The position numbers and the translations under genes are program-made. The notes under the pieces were generated by a model. The model was given only the letters and a program-made list of their open reading frames with translations. It did no database searches and was not told the origin of the DNA. Shown piece after piece: positions 52,240-63,739 of a stretch of DNA of 64,000 nt (position 1 is its first letter; each line of letters begins with the position of its first letter). This stretch comes from Lamellibrachia satsuma (taxonomy: Eukaryota > Annelida > Polychaeta > Sabellida > Siboglinidae): assembly GCA_033239005.1 (NCBI GenBank), contig BSQZ01000102.1, positions 1,621,501 through 1,685,500 on the forward strand. The letters run 5' to 3'.

Positions 52240-52555
52240 CCTATGCATAGCCTCATCCACTCCCCTATGTTGTCCCTCCATCTTCCTCTTCTTCCTTTAC
52301 TTTCCGTCACACCTTCCACCCTAGGCATAGCCACATCCACTCCCTTATGCTGTCCCTCCATCTTCCTCTTCTTCCTTTACCTTCCGTCACACCTTCCACC
52401 CTAGGTATAGCCTCATCCACTCCCCTATGTTGTCCCTCCATCTTCCTCTTCTTCCTTTACTTTCCGTCACACCTTCCACCCTAGACATAGCCTCATCCAC
52501 TCCCTTATGCTGTCCCTCCATCTTCCTCTTCTTCCTTTACCTTCCGTCACACCTT
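52240..52555. repeat. 80-bp pyrimidine-rich tandem repeat, 4 copies
   Basis: Units start at 52246, 52326, 52406 and 52486 (catagcctcatccactcccc and following). The plus strand is almost all C/T between ctccatcttcctcttcttcc and tttac. Confidence 0.92.
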
Positions 52556-52639
52556 CAAAGATGGCTTTGACTGGACAGATTCTACTTTTCATGTGTCCAC
52601 TTCAGTTTACGTTGATACACTTCATCTATAATAAATGTT

Positions 52640-53060
52640 AGACCTGTGGTTTGACATAGTTTGATACAGTACTGTGGTGTGTCATCCATCTTATAACAGC
52701 CGACTACCAAATAGTTCCCAGTAGACCCGTGGTTCGTCACAGTTTGATACAGTACTGTGGTGTGTCATCCATCTTATAACAGCCGACTACCATATAGTTC
52801 CCAGTAGACCCGTGGTTCGTCACAGTTTGATACAGTACTGTGGTGTGTCATCCATCTTATAACAGCCGACTACCATATAGTTCCCAGTAGACCCGTGGTT
52901 CGTCACAGTTTGATACAGTACTGTGGTGTGTCATCCATCTTATAACAGCCGACTACCAAATAGTTCCCAGTAGACCCGTGGTTCGTCACAGTTTGATACA
53001 GTACTGTGGTGTGTCATCCATCTTATAACAGCCGACTACCAAATAGTTCCCAGTAGACTG
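52640..53060. repeat. 83-bp tandem repeat, 5 copies
   Basis: Units are spaced exactly 83 bp (ctgtggtgtgtcatccatct at 52672, 52755, 52838 and so on). Confidence 0.93.
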
Positions 53061-53866
53061 TGAAGCCTTGGAAGGTGGTACAAGTTAAACGTTGTGTTTA
53101 GCCTTGATTCTTGAAAATGCATGTTTTTGCTTATGGTTTCATTTTTGATAGAAGGGTTCACATTTATTTGGTTGCGTTATTTGCGTACTTCTTTTGAGAA
53201 CTATGTAATATATTTTATTGCAATAACACATTTGATGAATTGCTATATTTGTAAATGTTCTGCTCTCTGTTTGAGGGTGTGGAATGCGCGAGAAAGAACC
53301 TACTCATTAAGTTCCCCGACAACCCCTGGTCATGATGACGTCTTCCCGTCTTGATTGACAGGGCACCAAACAGTGCATGGGCACCACTATGGAACAGTGC
53401 TACTCCAGTGGTACTCACATCGCTAGATACTGCTAATGTACTGTACATTATGTTACTACAGAGATTCTACCAGGATTATTTCATTGTGTTATGGTGGGCA
53501 GTCATAATTTTACAGCTTATAAATAAAAAAACAGTGTATCTAAATGGTGGATGTCGTGTGATAAAATTTTTATTTTGAATAACAATGATGTTTGCAGTGG
53601 CTCGTAATAAGACAGGCGAGATGGGTTGTTATTTAGGCACTGTATGCTATAAATATCTTGTCCCAGGAACATAACAGACATAAGTACTCTTTTATATATG
53701 GGCATTTACACAGTACTGGGCAACACAATTGTGTACCCCGTAACTTACAAATGTTGAAATCTTTTATTTTTAAATGTGACAGTGTGGTCAGCAAAACAAG
53801 TCCTTTAAGTTGAAATATCGATTGGATTAAATTATCTTGTAACAATAATAAATACATAAAACGTGA
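53061..53866. other. Non-coding sequence, no recognisable gene
   Basis: A few ORFs of 65-77 codons overlap in both strands without domains. AT-rich. Confidence 0.35.
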
Positions 53867-53910
53867 GTGCGTGCGTACGTGCGTGCGTGCGTGCGTGCGT
53901 GCATGCGTCC
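53867..53910. repeat. (GTGC)n microsatellite
   Basis: About nine tandem gtgc/gcgt tetranucleotides with two variants (gtac, gcat). Confidence 0.92.
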
Positions 53911-53929
53911 TTGTACATGAAATAATTTG

Positions 53930-54073
53930 TACAGTGGAACCTCGTTTATCTGAAGTGTGTGGATTGATTAATTGATAATGAAGCAATTTACAGTATATGG
54001 ATTTGATCACAAAACTGTGTGGATTAATCAATAAAACACATTATTGAAGAATGGAATAATGAAGTTTTACTGT
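53930..54073. mobile_element. pogo/mariner-type MITE, about 145 bp
   Basis: The left end tacagtggaacctcgtttat and the right end, reversed, cacagtaaaacttcattatt form imperfect inverted repeats. CAGTGGAACCTC is a typical pogo/Tigger-group terminus with TA target. The right TA is not preserved. Confidence 0.55.
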
Positions 54074-54461
54074 GTTTTCATTATTATATGTACATTCACA
54101 CACAACCCAACTTCTTAGACATGCACGTTAAATGTGAAGATATATAGTGGTATGGTTAACTTGGGCACTGTTATAAAAACTGTGCTAAATGCTTATTGAA
54201 TCATGACAGTTGTGTCAGATTGATGAAGTTTGGCAGATTCTCAAGGATTCAGTTAATAAATTACGACAATTCTTGTATTACACCAGTACTGTTGATGGTC
54301 AGATTATTGAATTGGGATTTTAATGTTTTGTCTTGGAAAAAAAATTTACTCGACAATGTCGGTTCACCTGTCATGGGGTGGGTTTTTGTTATGACCATGA
54401 AAATGCTCCGAGGTTGTGAAGGGTTGATTTGTTGAATCCTGAAAGTGCTGATGTACATTTA

Positions 54462-54568
54462 CAGAATAAGAGCAGCACCAATGAGTTTGTAGAATAGGAG
54501 CAGCACCCATGAGTTTGTAGAATAGGAGCAGCACCCATGAGTTTGTAGAATAGGAGCAGCACCCATGA
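54462..54568. repeat. 28-bp tandem repeat, 4 copies
   Basis: Unit gtagaataggagcagcaccc plus atgagttt. Confidence 0.93.
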
Positions 54569-54999
54569 GTTTGCACACGACGTATGCTTGGTTTAGCCTG
54601 TTACAGTTCATCTGACATTGGTTGTTATGAAAGCCTCTCACCCAGTGATTGTCAGACAGTTTACATGATATAGCGATGACACTATCTTAAATGAAGTTTC
54701 TTCTGCATCAAATGCATTTATGGCTAATCTAGGTTAAAGCAATATACATTTTGAAACAGTCTCTGCAACCCCTGAATATTGTTTAGTCCATTGCCATGGT
54801 GCACGATTTTTACCTCGTATCATAATCATTTTGTTTCACTTATGCAGTTTAAATCAGCAGTATTCTAGATATTTCAGTAAGTTAACCCAATGGACGCCTG
54901 AAGTTGTGAACTGTTTTGAACTGCATACGCAAACGTGTCGCCCTTTCCTTACCAAATTTTTATTAAAATGTGTAACAGTATTATTTTAATGAGATGACT
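54569..54999. other. Non-coding spacer
   Basis: No ORF, repeat or transposon end recognised. Confidence 0.35.
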
Positions 55000-57297
55000 A
55001 GAAGAACATAATCAAGACTAGAAGAACATAATCAACAAATACCGTGCAAGAGTTGTGGTGCAGCCTACACAGGAGAGACGGAGATTGTGTAACACAAGAC
55101 TAGAAGAACATAATCAACAAATACCGTGTAAGAGTTGTGGTGCAGCCTACACAAGAGAGACGGAGATTGTGTAACACGACTAAAAGAACAATCAACAAAT
55201 ACCGTGTAAGAGTTGTGGTGCAGCCTACACAGGAGAGACGGAGATTGTGTAACACAAGACTAAAAGAACATAATCAACAAATACCGTGTAAGAGTTGTGG
55301 TGCAGCCTACACAGGAGAGACGGAGATTGTGTAACACAAGACTAAAAGAACAATCAACAAATACCGTGTAAGAGTTGTGGTGCAGCCTACACAGGAGAGA
55401 CGGAGATTGTGTAACACAAGACTAAAAGAACATAATCAACAAATACCGTGTAAGAGTTGTGGTGCAGCCTACACAGGAGAGACGGAGATTGTGTAACACA
55501 AGACTAAAAGAACAATCAACAAATACCGTGTAAGAGTTGTGGTGCAGCCTACACAGGAGAGACGGAGATTGTGTAACACAAGACTAAAGAACATAATCAA
55601 CAAATACCGTGTAAGAGTTGTGGTGCAGCCTACACAGGAGAGACGGAGATTGTGTAACACAAGACTAAAAGAACATAATCAACAAATACCGTGTAAGAGT
55701 TGTGGTGCAGCCTACACAGGAGAGACGGAGATTGTGTAACACAAGACTAAAAGAACATAATCAACAAATACCGTGCAAGAGTTGTGGTGCAGCCTACACA
55801 GGAGAGACGGAGATTGTGTAACACAAGACTAAAAGAACAATCAACAAATACCGTGTAAGAGTTGTGGTGCAGCCTACACAGGAGAGACGGAGATTGTGTA
55901 ACACAAGACTAAAAGAACATAATCAACAAATACCGTGTAAGAGTTGTGGTGCAGCCTACACAGGAGAGACGGAGATTGTGTAACACAAGACTAAAAGAAC
56001 ATAATCAACAAATACCGTGTAAGAGTTGTGGTGCAGCCTACACAGGAGAGACGGAGATTGTGTAACACAAGACTAAAAGAACATAATCAACAAATACCGT
56101 GTAAGAGTTGTGGTGCAGCCTACACAGGAGAGACGGAGATTGTGTAACACAAGACTAAAAGAACATAATCAACAAATACCGTGCAAGAGTTGTGGTGCAG
56201 CCTACACAGGAGAGACGGAGATTGTGTAACACAAGACTAAAAGAACAATCAACAAATACCGTGCAAGAGTTGTAGTGCAGCCTACACAGGAGAGACGGAG
56301 ATTGTGTAACACAAGACTAAAAGAACATAATCAACAAATACCGTGCAAGAGTTGTGGTGCAGCCTACACAGGAGAGACGGAGATTGTGTAACACAAGACT
56401 AAAAGAACATAATCAACAAATACCGTGCAAGAGTTGTGGTGCAGCCTACACAGGAGAGACGGAGATTGTGTAACACAAGACTAAAAGAACAATCAACAAA
56501 TACCGTGCAAGAGTTGTGGTGCAGCCTACACAGGAGAGACGGAGATTGTGTAACACAAGACTAAAAGAACAATCAACAAATACCGTGCAAGAGTTGTAGT
56601 GCAGCCTACACAGGAGAGACGGAGATTGTGTAACACAAGACTAAAAGAACATAATCAACAAATACCGTGTAAGAGTTGTGGTGCAGCCTACACAGGAGAG
56701 ACGGAAATTGTGTAACACAAGACTAAAAGAACATAATCAACAAATACCGTGTAAGAGTTGTGGTGCAACCTACACAGGAGAGACGGAGATTGTGTAACAC
56801 AAGACTAAAAGAACAATCAACAAATACCGTGCAAGAGTTGTAGTGCAGCCTACACAGGAGAGACGGAGATTGTGTAACACAAGACTAAAAGAACAATCAA
56901 CAAATACCGTGCAAGAGTTGTAGTGCAGCCTACACAGGAGAGACGGAGATTGTGTAACACAAGTCTAAAAGAACAATCAACAAATACCGTGCAAGAGTTG
57001 TGGTGCAGCCTACACAGGAGAGACATAGATTGTGTAACACAAGACTAAAAGAACAATCAACAAATACCGTGTAAGAGTTGTAGTGCAGCCTACACAGGAG
57101 AGACGGAGATTGTGTAACACAAGTCTAAAAGAACAATCAACAAATACCGTGCAAGAGTTGTGGTGCAGCCTACACAGGAGAGACAGAGATTGTGTAACAC
57201 GACTAAAAGAACAATCAACAAATACCGTGTAAGAGTTGTAGTGCAGCCTACACAGGAGAGATGGAGATTGTGTAACACAAGACTAAAAGAACATAAT
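55000..57297. repeat. 79/82-bp satellite derived from a Penelope-type GIY-YIG domain, ~28 copies
   Basis: The unit gactaaaagaacataatcaa plus caaataccgtgtaagagttg plus tggtgcagcctacacaggag plus agacggagattgtgtaacacaa alternates between 82 and 79 bp. Translated frames give IPCKSCGAAYTGETE and RLCNTRLKEHNQQ, that is C-X2-C-X3-Y-x-GET...R-LK-EH, the start of the GIY-YIG endonuclease of Penelope-like elements. Both unit lengths are 1 modulo 3, so the frame changes every copy and no array-wide protein exists. Copies are nearly identical, which suggests recent expansion or homogenisation. Confidence 0.9.
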
Positions 57298-57485
57298 CAA
57301 CAAATCCGCTGAAGTAGACAAGGAGTCCCACAGAAGGGAAGACATGCAAAAGAAGCGATATGGATATACGAAAGACAGAGGCATTGATCAACCCAGATGA
57401 GGGTAAATACGAACTTCCACACGTCTACGATGATGCCATCCTGCCAAGACTTTATTCTCATTCGTCCCGAGGAAGCCATCTTGGT
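57290..57485 (+). pseudogene. Penelope-like element C-terminal remnant
   Basis: Directly after the last satellite unit the sequence continues with the natural downstream part of a Penelope-type endonuclease. One frame reads VDKESHRRE, a second KEAIWI, a third RKTEALINPDEGKYELPHVY then DDAILPRL. The KESH...R...EAI.IRK...N.DEG.Y.L..VYD arrangement ends most Penelope-like ORFs. Two small indels separate the frames. This single-copy tail fixes both the origin and the orientation of the satellite. Confidence 0.75.
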
Positions 57486-57904
57486 AAGATAGGCGAACTT
57501 CTCTACAGGTATGTAAAACTTGATTATATGTAAGAAAAAAGTATCATCGTGAAAATGGACTATGCTGAGAAATGTTCAACAATGTAACAAAATAATTTTC
57601 TAAGGTGTATTTCTTTAATTCCGTATTAACACTCCTTGAAATGCTGTTACAACATTAGTTTCTCTGGGTGCGGGACTTCAAGGCCATTTTTTTCTTCAAA
57701 ACTTTGTAGATTTTTATAAAATAATAAATGAGTACATGTATATTCTGTTGATCCATTGTATGGGATAGCCAAGCCACCACACTCCTGATAATGGGGCAGT
57801 CATACAGATAAAAGACTTCTAGGTACAAGCTTGTGTTGGGGGGGGGGCACTCCATACATTTCCAGAATACCATCCTTGAGAACTAACTGCCCCCCCCTCC
57901 CCCC
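57486..57904. other. Spacer with short G and C runs
   Basis: A 10-G run near 57838 and a C-rich run near 57890 bracket a possible hairpin. No gene. Confidence 0.4.
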
Positions 57905-58590
57905 AATAAGTCTCTATCTCATCTCCCCTGCTGTGGACTCACAGTGGTGGTCTCTATCTCATTTCCCCTGCTGTGGACTCACAGTGGTGGTCTCTATCTC
58001 ATCTCCCCTGCTGTGGACTCACAGTGGTGGTCTCTATCTCATCTCCCCTGCTGTGGACTCACAGTGGTGGTCTCTATCTCATCTCCCCTGCTGTGGACTC
58101 ACAGTGGTGGTCTCTATCTCATCTCCGCTGCTGTGGACTCACAGTGGTGGTCTCTATCTCATCTCCCCTGCTGTGGACTCACAGTGGTGGTCTCTATCTC
58201 ATCTCCCCTGCTGTGGCCTCCCATAGTGATGGTCTCTATCTCATCTCGCAAGCTGTGGACTCATAGTTATGGTCTCTATCTCATCTCCCCTGCTGTGGGC
58301 TCACAGTGGTGGTCTCTATCTCATCTCCCCTGCTGTGGACTCACAGTGGTGGTCCCTATCTCATCTCCCCTGCTGTGGCCTCCCATAGTTGTGGTCTCTA
58401 TCTCATTTCCCCTGCTGTGAACTCACAGTGGTGGTCTCTATCTCATCTCCCCTGCTGTGGACTCCCATAGTGATGGTCTCTATCTCATCTCGCAAGCTGT
58501 GGACTCACAGTGGTGGTCTCTATATCATCTCCCCTGCTGTGGAATCACATAGTGGTGGTCTCTATCTCATCTACCCTGCTGTGAGAGGGT
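57905..58590. repeat. 40-bp minisatellite, about 17 copies
   Basis: Unit tctctatctcatctcccctg plus ctgtggactcacagtggtgg starts at 57911, 57951 and so on. Later copies carry a 2-4-bp insertion (cccatagtgatgg). Long ORFs in all three plus frames (ending 58226, 58420 and 58628) are artefacts of the repeat. Confidence 0.94.
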
Positions 58591-59459
58591 ATTACCTGAA
58601 TTATTTAAAAGCAAAATATTATGTATAATTTAACCTATGGTATTATAGGTATTGTTTTACCAAAATATACTATTAAACACATTTTCTGTAAAGTGCTGTG
58701 AACTGTATTAGATGTGGTACTATACAAAATAAATATTGTTATTCAGTCACGTCTATTGCGAATTAGTACCGATTGGTTTTTCATAATCTTAATAATCTGT
58801 CAGCGTTTACAAGTACGAAAGAAGCTCAAAGTGCCTTTTTTGCATGTCCACACCAATTGGTTGTATTAGAATGATCATTATAATGATATTTAGCAACCGT
58901 TAACTATCTACTCACTTGTTTTGAGTTCCTTTGATAGCAGGTGTAGAGCAAAATTGATTTGATCTTGAAATAAGTTGCATTAATTAACATTTTATAATAT
59001 AACAGTAATAATTATGTTTAGCAGTACTTATTATGAACAATATTTTAAAACATTTGTAGAACCCACAGCATGATGATGAATACAAATATATTTATATTAT
59101 ATACAATACATTCAGAAAGGCTCTAGTCAATCATCGTGGACATCAAACTATTGGCCACACTGATAAGTAAGGTCAAAGATGAATAATGTGTTTGATAGTT
59201 TTTGCTCAATTAACGAACAATTCATTGATCTCGAATGTACATGTATTATGTGCAGAGTTTACATCCGTGCGTGCAACAGAGAATACACAGTAATTTACAC
59301 ACATACAACTTACATGGAATTAAGCCAACAAGCACCATAGGTATTGTGATTTAAAGTTCCTGTGGTAGACAGTGCACATACTATGTGCTTAAAACATGAA
59401 AAAGACATTGATTACTTAACTAAGTTAAATATACAACCAAGCGAAATATGTCACACACA
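58591..59459. other. AT-rich non-coding sequence
   Basis: No ORF over 60 codons, no splice-bounded exon and no transposon ends were seen. Confidence 0.4.
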
Positions 59460-60835
59460 TTACCTGTCAGTGTGTCTACATTCATGTTTCAGATTCATCT
59501 AACCTACCCACATACACACTGCAACATCAGATACTACTAGTGTTTGATAACACAGGATTGGCAACAACTGGAAGTCAACTTCAAAGTGTTACAACAAGAA
59601 CATTGTATAATTACTGTGCAACATACACGTGAAATACAGTCAAACTTGTCTTAAGCGACTGCTCAATGGATGGTCGAAGGTGGTCGTTTAATGCAGGTAA
59701 TTTAACAGGTGAAACTATTGTGAAAGAAGGAATTGACTATGGTCGTTAATTACAGGTGGTCGCTTAACGTAAGTGGTCACTTGAGCTGGTTTGACTGTAG
59801 TTTAATGTGTACCAACGACGTGCATAAGTTTGTTTTAAGGTCTCTCCTAAACACATAAAGCTGCATGTCACTTCAGTATTTTGTGCACACCTGGCTACAT
59901 AACTAATATGTCATTATGTCAGAGAGGCTACCTGAAATGTGTATGAACTATGTATGTAAAAAAAAAATGTATGTACATGATATGTATACGGCACTGTTTT
60001 ACATCATTATAAAAATACAGGTAATCAGAGTATGCATTATGTATCTTAAAGCAATCTTCTGATTTGCACACTGAATCATGATTATATAGAATAATGAAAA
60101 TATCAGCATGCTCTTGGTTAATCAGGTAATGCTTCTAACTTTCCTTTCATATTCTGATTCACACTTCACCTAATGTGCAACATAACGGTAACAGAACGAT
60201 GCATGTCTTGGTATAATATAATGTCTCTAATCAATGTATAATCTCTAATGATTCAAATGTTTTCCTGTATGAATCAAACTTTGAAGCTGGTGTACATTAC
60301 TCAACATACAAGGGAAACATCACCATTAAAATAAGCATCATAATTACATGACAAAGCAAGTTACGCGCATAATTAAGTACACACATGTTAAGTTAATTAA
60401 TTTACGTCACTGTATCTACATTGGTATATTTTTGTACCTTTTTACATTCATGTTTCAGATTTATCTAACCTACCCACATACAAACTGTAACATGATGTAC
60501 TACTAACGTATCTGATAATACAAAATTGGTGACTACTAATAACTTCAACATTTTCCAATAAGAACAGTTAAAAACATTCATATTACTGTGCAACATACAA
60601 GTGATAATAATGTGCATAATCTTGTTCTAAGGTATTTAACACGTGTAAGAATTGCATAGCACTTCATCACTTTTAACACAACCGTCACCATAGCTACCAC
60701 AGTAACAATGCCATAATCACAGAGGTCATTTCATATAATGAACTATGAAACTTGTGTACATGAAATATATTGTGTAGATAATTAATAGTACAAAGGCATC
60801 AATGTATATGGCACTGTTTCACATCATGGCAAATA
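59460..60835. repeat. Old tandem duplication, about 0.5 kb, spaced 0.95 kb
   Basis: 59480-60000 and 60445-60830 share ordered blocks: cattcatgtttcagatt(c/t)atctaacctaccc, gcaacatacacgtga/caagtga, gtgcataa, cacttca, atgaactatg and tatacggcactgttttaca/tatatggcactgtttcaca. Identity is about 70-80% within blocks, with many indels. A MITE interrupts only the first copy (59635-59799), so it arrived after the duplication. No coding potential. Confidence 0.6.
59635..59799. mobile_element. Mariner-type MITE, 165 bp
   Basis: The left end tacagtcaaacttgtcttaa and the right end, reversed, tacagtcaaaccagctcaag share tacagtcaaac. The interior repeats ggtcg(t/c)ttaa words. The TA at each end fits a Tc1/mariner-type target. 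Confidence 0.65.
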
Positions 60836-60891
60836 TATATATGTATATATATATATGTGTGTATATATGTATGTGTATATGTCTATCACAT

Positions 60892-61303
60892 GAAGTACTT
60901 CTTCAACTCGTCCCTCTATGTCCATTGTCTATCACTAGAAGTACTTCTTCAACTCGTCCCTCTGTGTCCATTGTCCATCACATGAAGTACTTCTTAAACT
61001 CGTCCCTCTGTGTCCATTGTCCATCACTAGAAGTACTTCTTCAACTCGTCCCTCTGTGTCCATTGTCCATCACTAGAAGTACTTCTTCAACTCGTCCCTG
61101 TGTGTCCATTGTCCATCACTTGAAGTACTTCTTCAACTCGTCCATCTGTGTCCATTGTCTATCACTAGAAGTACTTCTTCAACTCGTCCCTCTGTGTCCA
61201 TTGTCCATCACTTGAAGTACTTCTTCAACTCGTCCCTCTGTGTCCATTGTCTATCACATGAAGTACTTCTTCAACTCGTCCCTCTGTGTCCATTGTCCAT
61301 CAC
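60892..61303. repeat. 46-bp minisatellite containing exon end plus splice donor, 9 copies
   Basis: Units begin gaagtacttcttcaactcgt and continue ccctctgtgtccattgtcca and tcactt, spaced 46 bp from 60892. On the minus strand each encodes QWTQRDELKKYF followed by the donor-like aa|gtgatgg. This is the last 12 or so codons and donor of the exon 61304-61465, of which the array is a downstream (minus) continuation. Confidence 0.92.
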
Positions 61304-61465
61304 TTGAAGTACTTCTTCAACTCGTCCCTCTGTGTCCAGTCGTCCGGTTGTCTAGCTGTGTTTCTTATGATGAAGTACACAGTTGGGAACAACATTGGCA
61401 GTTCTTGGTCAAAGTACGCATAGGGATACCTTGTGTTTCCAAGTAGGGCCTTTGCTGCCGCTGAT
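61304..61465 (-). CDS. Exon of an unrecognised conserved protein
   Basis: Minus-strand acceptor catgtttgtag and donor gtgatg. Entered in phase 2, it encodes SAAAKALLGNTRYPYAYFDQ, ELPMLFPTVYFIIRNTARQP and DDWTQRDELKKYFK, ending in phase 2. The Q split by the junction joins exactly to the exon at 61847-61699. The composition (helical, aromatic, conserved-looking) and clean splicing argue for a real gene. I cannot name the family. Its 3' end seeded the 46-bp array in the following intron. Confidence 0.62.
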
Positions 61466-61698
61466 CTACAAACATGACTAATATGTTCAGTTGTATTACT
61501 AATACTAAGACAACAGGATAAACCTAGCACAATTATAACATATTTTCTAGCTGCTATTTCTAACTTATAATTTGTTTAATATGTACATGTTTGTGGATCT
61601 TGAGTCCGAATAAAGACGATAATAATAATGGATGTAGCCTGATAGCCACATATGCATTAATACTTCTGTGTTTCACATTATCAAGAAAGACTACTTAC

Positions 61699-61847
61699 TG
61701 TTCGGAGTAGTGACTTTGGATGTTCCTCAGTGTCCGAAGCAGACGACACATGAACTCTGTGTACTTGTGTGGAGTTGGTGTCTTGAATATCCTCTTAAAA
61801 TCATCTTGAAATTGTCCAACCAACAATGGCATAACTGTCAGAGTTTC
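61699..61847 (-). CDS. Upstream exon of the same unrecognised protein
   Basis: Acceptor gttgtttacag and donor gtaagt on the minus strand. The frame reads ETLTVMPLLVGQFQDDFKRI, FKTPTPHKYTEFMCRLLRTL and RNIQSHYSE(Q), ending in phase 2, which matches the next exon. No stop, and the helical sequence is coherent. Earlier exons should lie at higher coordinates, probably beyond the 32-bp array; they were not identified. Confidence 0.62.
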
Positions 61848-61914
61848 CTGTAAACAACAGGAATGACGCAGTCATCAATGATGTGAACCGGAATGGAACA
61901 CAGGCTGCTCTACA

Positions 61915-62515
61915 ATGAACTTTAATGAATGACACCCAGACTTCACTACAATGATCAGGAAAGACACCCAGAATTCTCTACAATGATCAGGAATGACACC
62001 CAGAATTCTCTACAATGATCAAGAATGATGCCCATACTTATCTGCAATGATCAAGAATGACACCCAGACATCACTACAATGATCAGGAATGACACCCAGA
62101 ATTCTCTACAATGATCAGGAATGACGCCCATACTTATCTGCAATGATCAAGAATGACACCCAGACTTCACTACAATGATCAGGAATGACACCCAGAATTC
62201 CCTACAATGATCAGGAATAACACCCAGACTTCTGTACAAAGAACAAGAATGACACCCAGACTTCTGTACAAAGAACAAGAATGACACCCAGACTTCTGTA
62301 CAAAGAACAAGAATGACACCCAGACTTCCCTACAAAGAACAAGAATGACACCCAGACTTCCCTACAATGACCATGAATGACACCCAGACTTCCCAACAAT
62401 GAACAGGAATTACACCCAGATTTCCCTATAACGAACAGGAATGACACCAATAGTTCCTTACAATGAACAGGAATGAAATCCAGACTTACTTACAACGAAC
62501 AGGAATGACACTGAG
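61915..62515. repeat. 32-bp minisatellite, about 18 copies
   Basis: Unit caatgatcaggaatgacacc plus cagaattctcta, drifting to caaagaacaagaatgacacc between 62235 and 62345. It lies in an intron, or upstream, of the minus-strand gene. Confidence 0.92.
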
Positions 62516-63555
62516 ATGCAAAGCTAATTATTTCCTTATGAAGAAATATTATCACTTTCTGACGCCTTGTTCTTATTTTTTTAGTTTCAGCACAAGGATT
62601 TGGCCTATATGAACACCCTACACCTGCCTCACATTAATTGTGCCCCTTAACCACATTACATATGATTGGGAGTAATGTCTGTATGTTAATTTGACTAATG
62701 TGTTACAATCATGTTTATTTTTGGACAAAAACACACTCGCGACTTTACAGGGTGAGGTAGTGTTTTGGCCAGGAAATCAATACCTGCACCAACAGAGGTG
62801 ACTCAAAATGGGTGTTTATATAGGCCAAATCATTATGGTGAATGGAGTAAAATAAAAAATAAGATCACAGTATCAGAAATAATGACAACAGCAATTTTTT
62901 TATAAGTTAACACATCCCAAAAGATAGTCCGACCGGTTGTCACAAATAACATTTCATGTTTACGGGGATACATTGTCTCCCACTATTTTCAAACCAGGGG
63001 ACTTTTGATTGATATGTTGTTCAATATGCCATTTTGCAACTATCCGGAAAAAATTTGCTTTGTACTATTTATTTCCATGTTGGATCAAATTTTCACCTAA
63101 TGCTCCTGGACTAAATGTAAGCATCTACCCACTTATACGCACCCAATCGGTCATTCCTGTCGGCAGCACCGTTGCTTTAGCGTTTTCAATCGCCACAGCT
63201 GTTGCATTGTGCTTCCACTTCTTCGACCCACTGTACAAAACGTGACACATACCAGAGGGTGAACAAATAATCTAACAAAAATAGTGTTATAATTCATATA
63301 ACATATACATTACCGTTAAGGCATTCTTGAGAATGAAAACGTAAAAATTAAGAACGTATTGTGCAAACAACCACTTAATAAAATATAACATTGTTGCTAT
63401 CTTATCTGGAAATAAAGAAAAAGTCGGCTTGCAACTAAATGGATGAAAATATAACAACTATTAACATACTTATTTATTAATATGATTTGATGTAGTATAC
63501 TCTCCAATTTTAACAAATTTTCTACAACCATTTCACCATTAATGCAATGAACTCA
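62516..63555. other. Mostly non-coding; one weak minus-strand exon candidate
   Basis: On the minus strand 63230-63138 reads SGSKKWKHNATAVAIENAKA then TVLPTGMTDWVRISG before a gtagat donor-like site. The acceptor is unclear and no family is recognised. Everything else is AT-rich without features. Confidence 0.25.
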
Positions 63556-63698
63556 CTAAGTAGCTATTTCTGTTTCATCACCGACGGCTGCCAGAAACTG
63601 AAAACGTTTGTCGTTAGTCCACTGGTACCCATGCCTGGAAGAATACATCGCAACGTTTTCACTGGGAAAACATTTCCTATGCAGGAAGCAGCAGTGAG
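63556..63698 (-). CDS. Possible terminal exon, unrecognised
   Basis: After a strong minus-strand acceptor (catacttttttcag) a frame stays open for 46 codons (HPTHCCFLHRKCFPSENVAM, RHGYQWTNDKRFQFLAAVGD) to TAG at 63556. A second frame is open for nearly as long (CIPLTAASCIGNVFPVKT), so the reading is uncertain. Confidence 0.3.
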
Positions 63699-63739
63699 TG
63701 GGATGCACTGAAAAAAGTATGCTGATGGCACGGTCCAAT

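Noticed and set aside
57831..58628. Long plus-strand ORFs of Ser/Leu/Cys-rich repeats
   Set aside because: The 40-bp unit makes all three frames open alternately, and frames switch where units gain 2-4 bp. Artefact.
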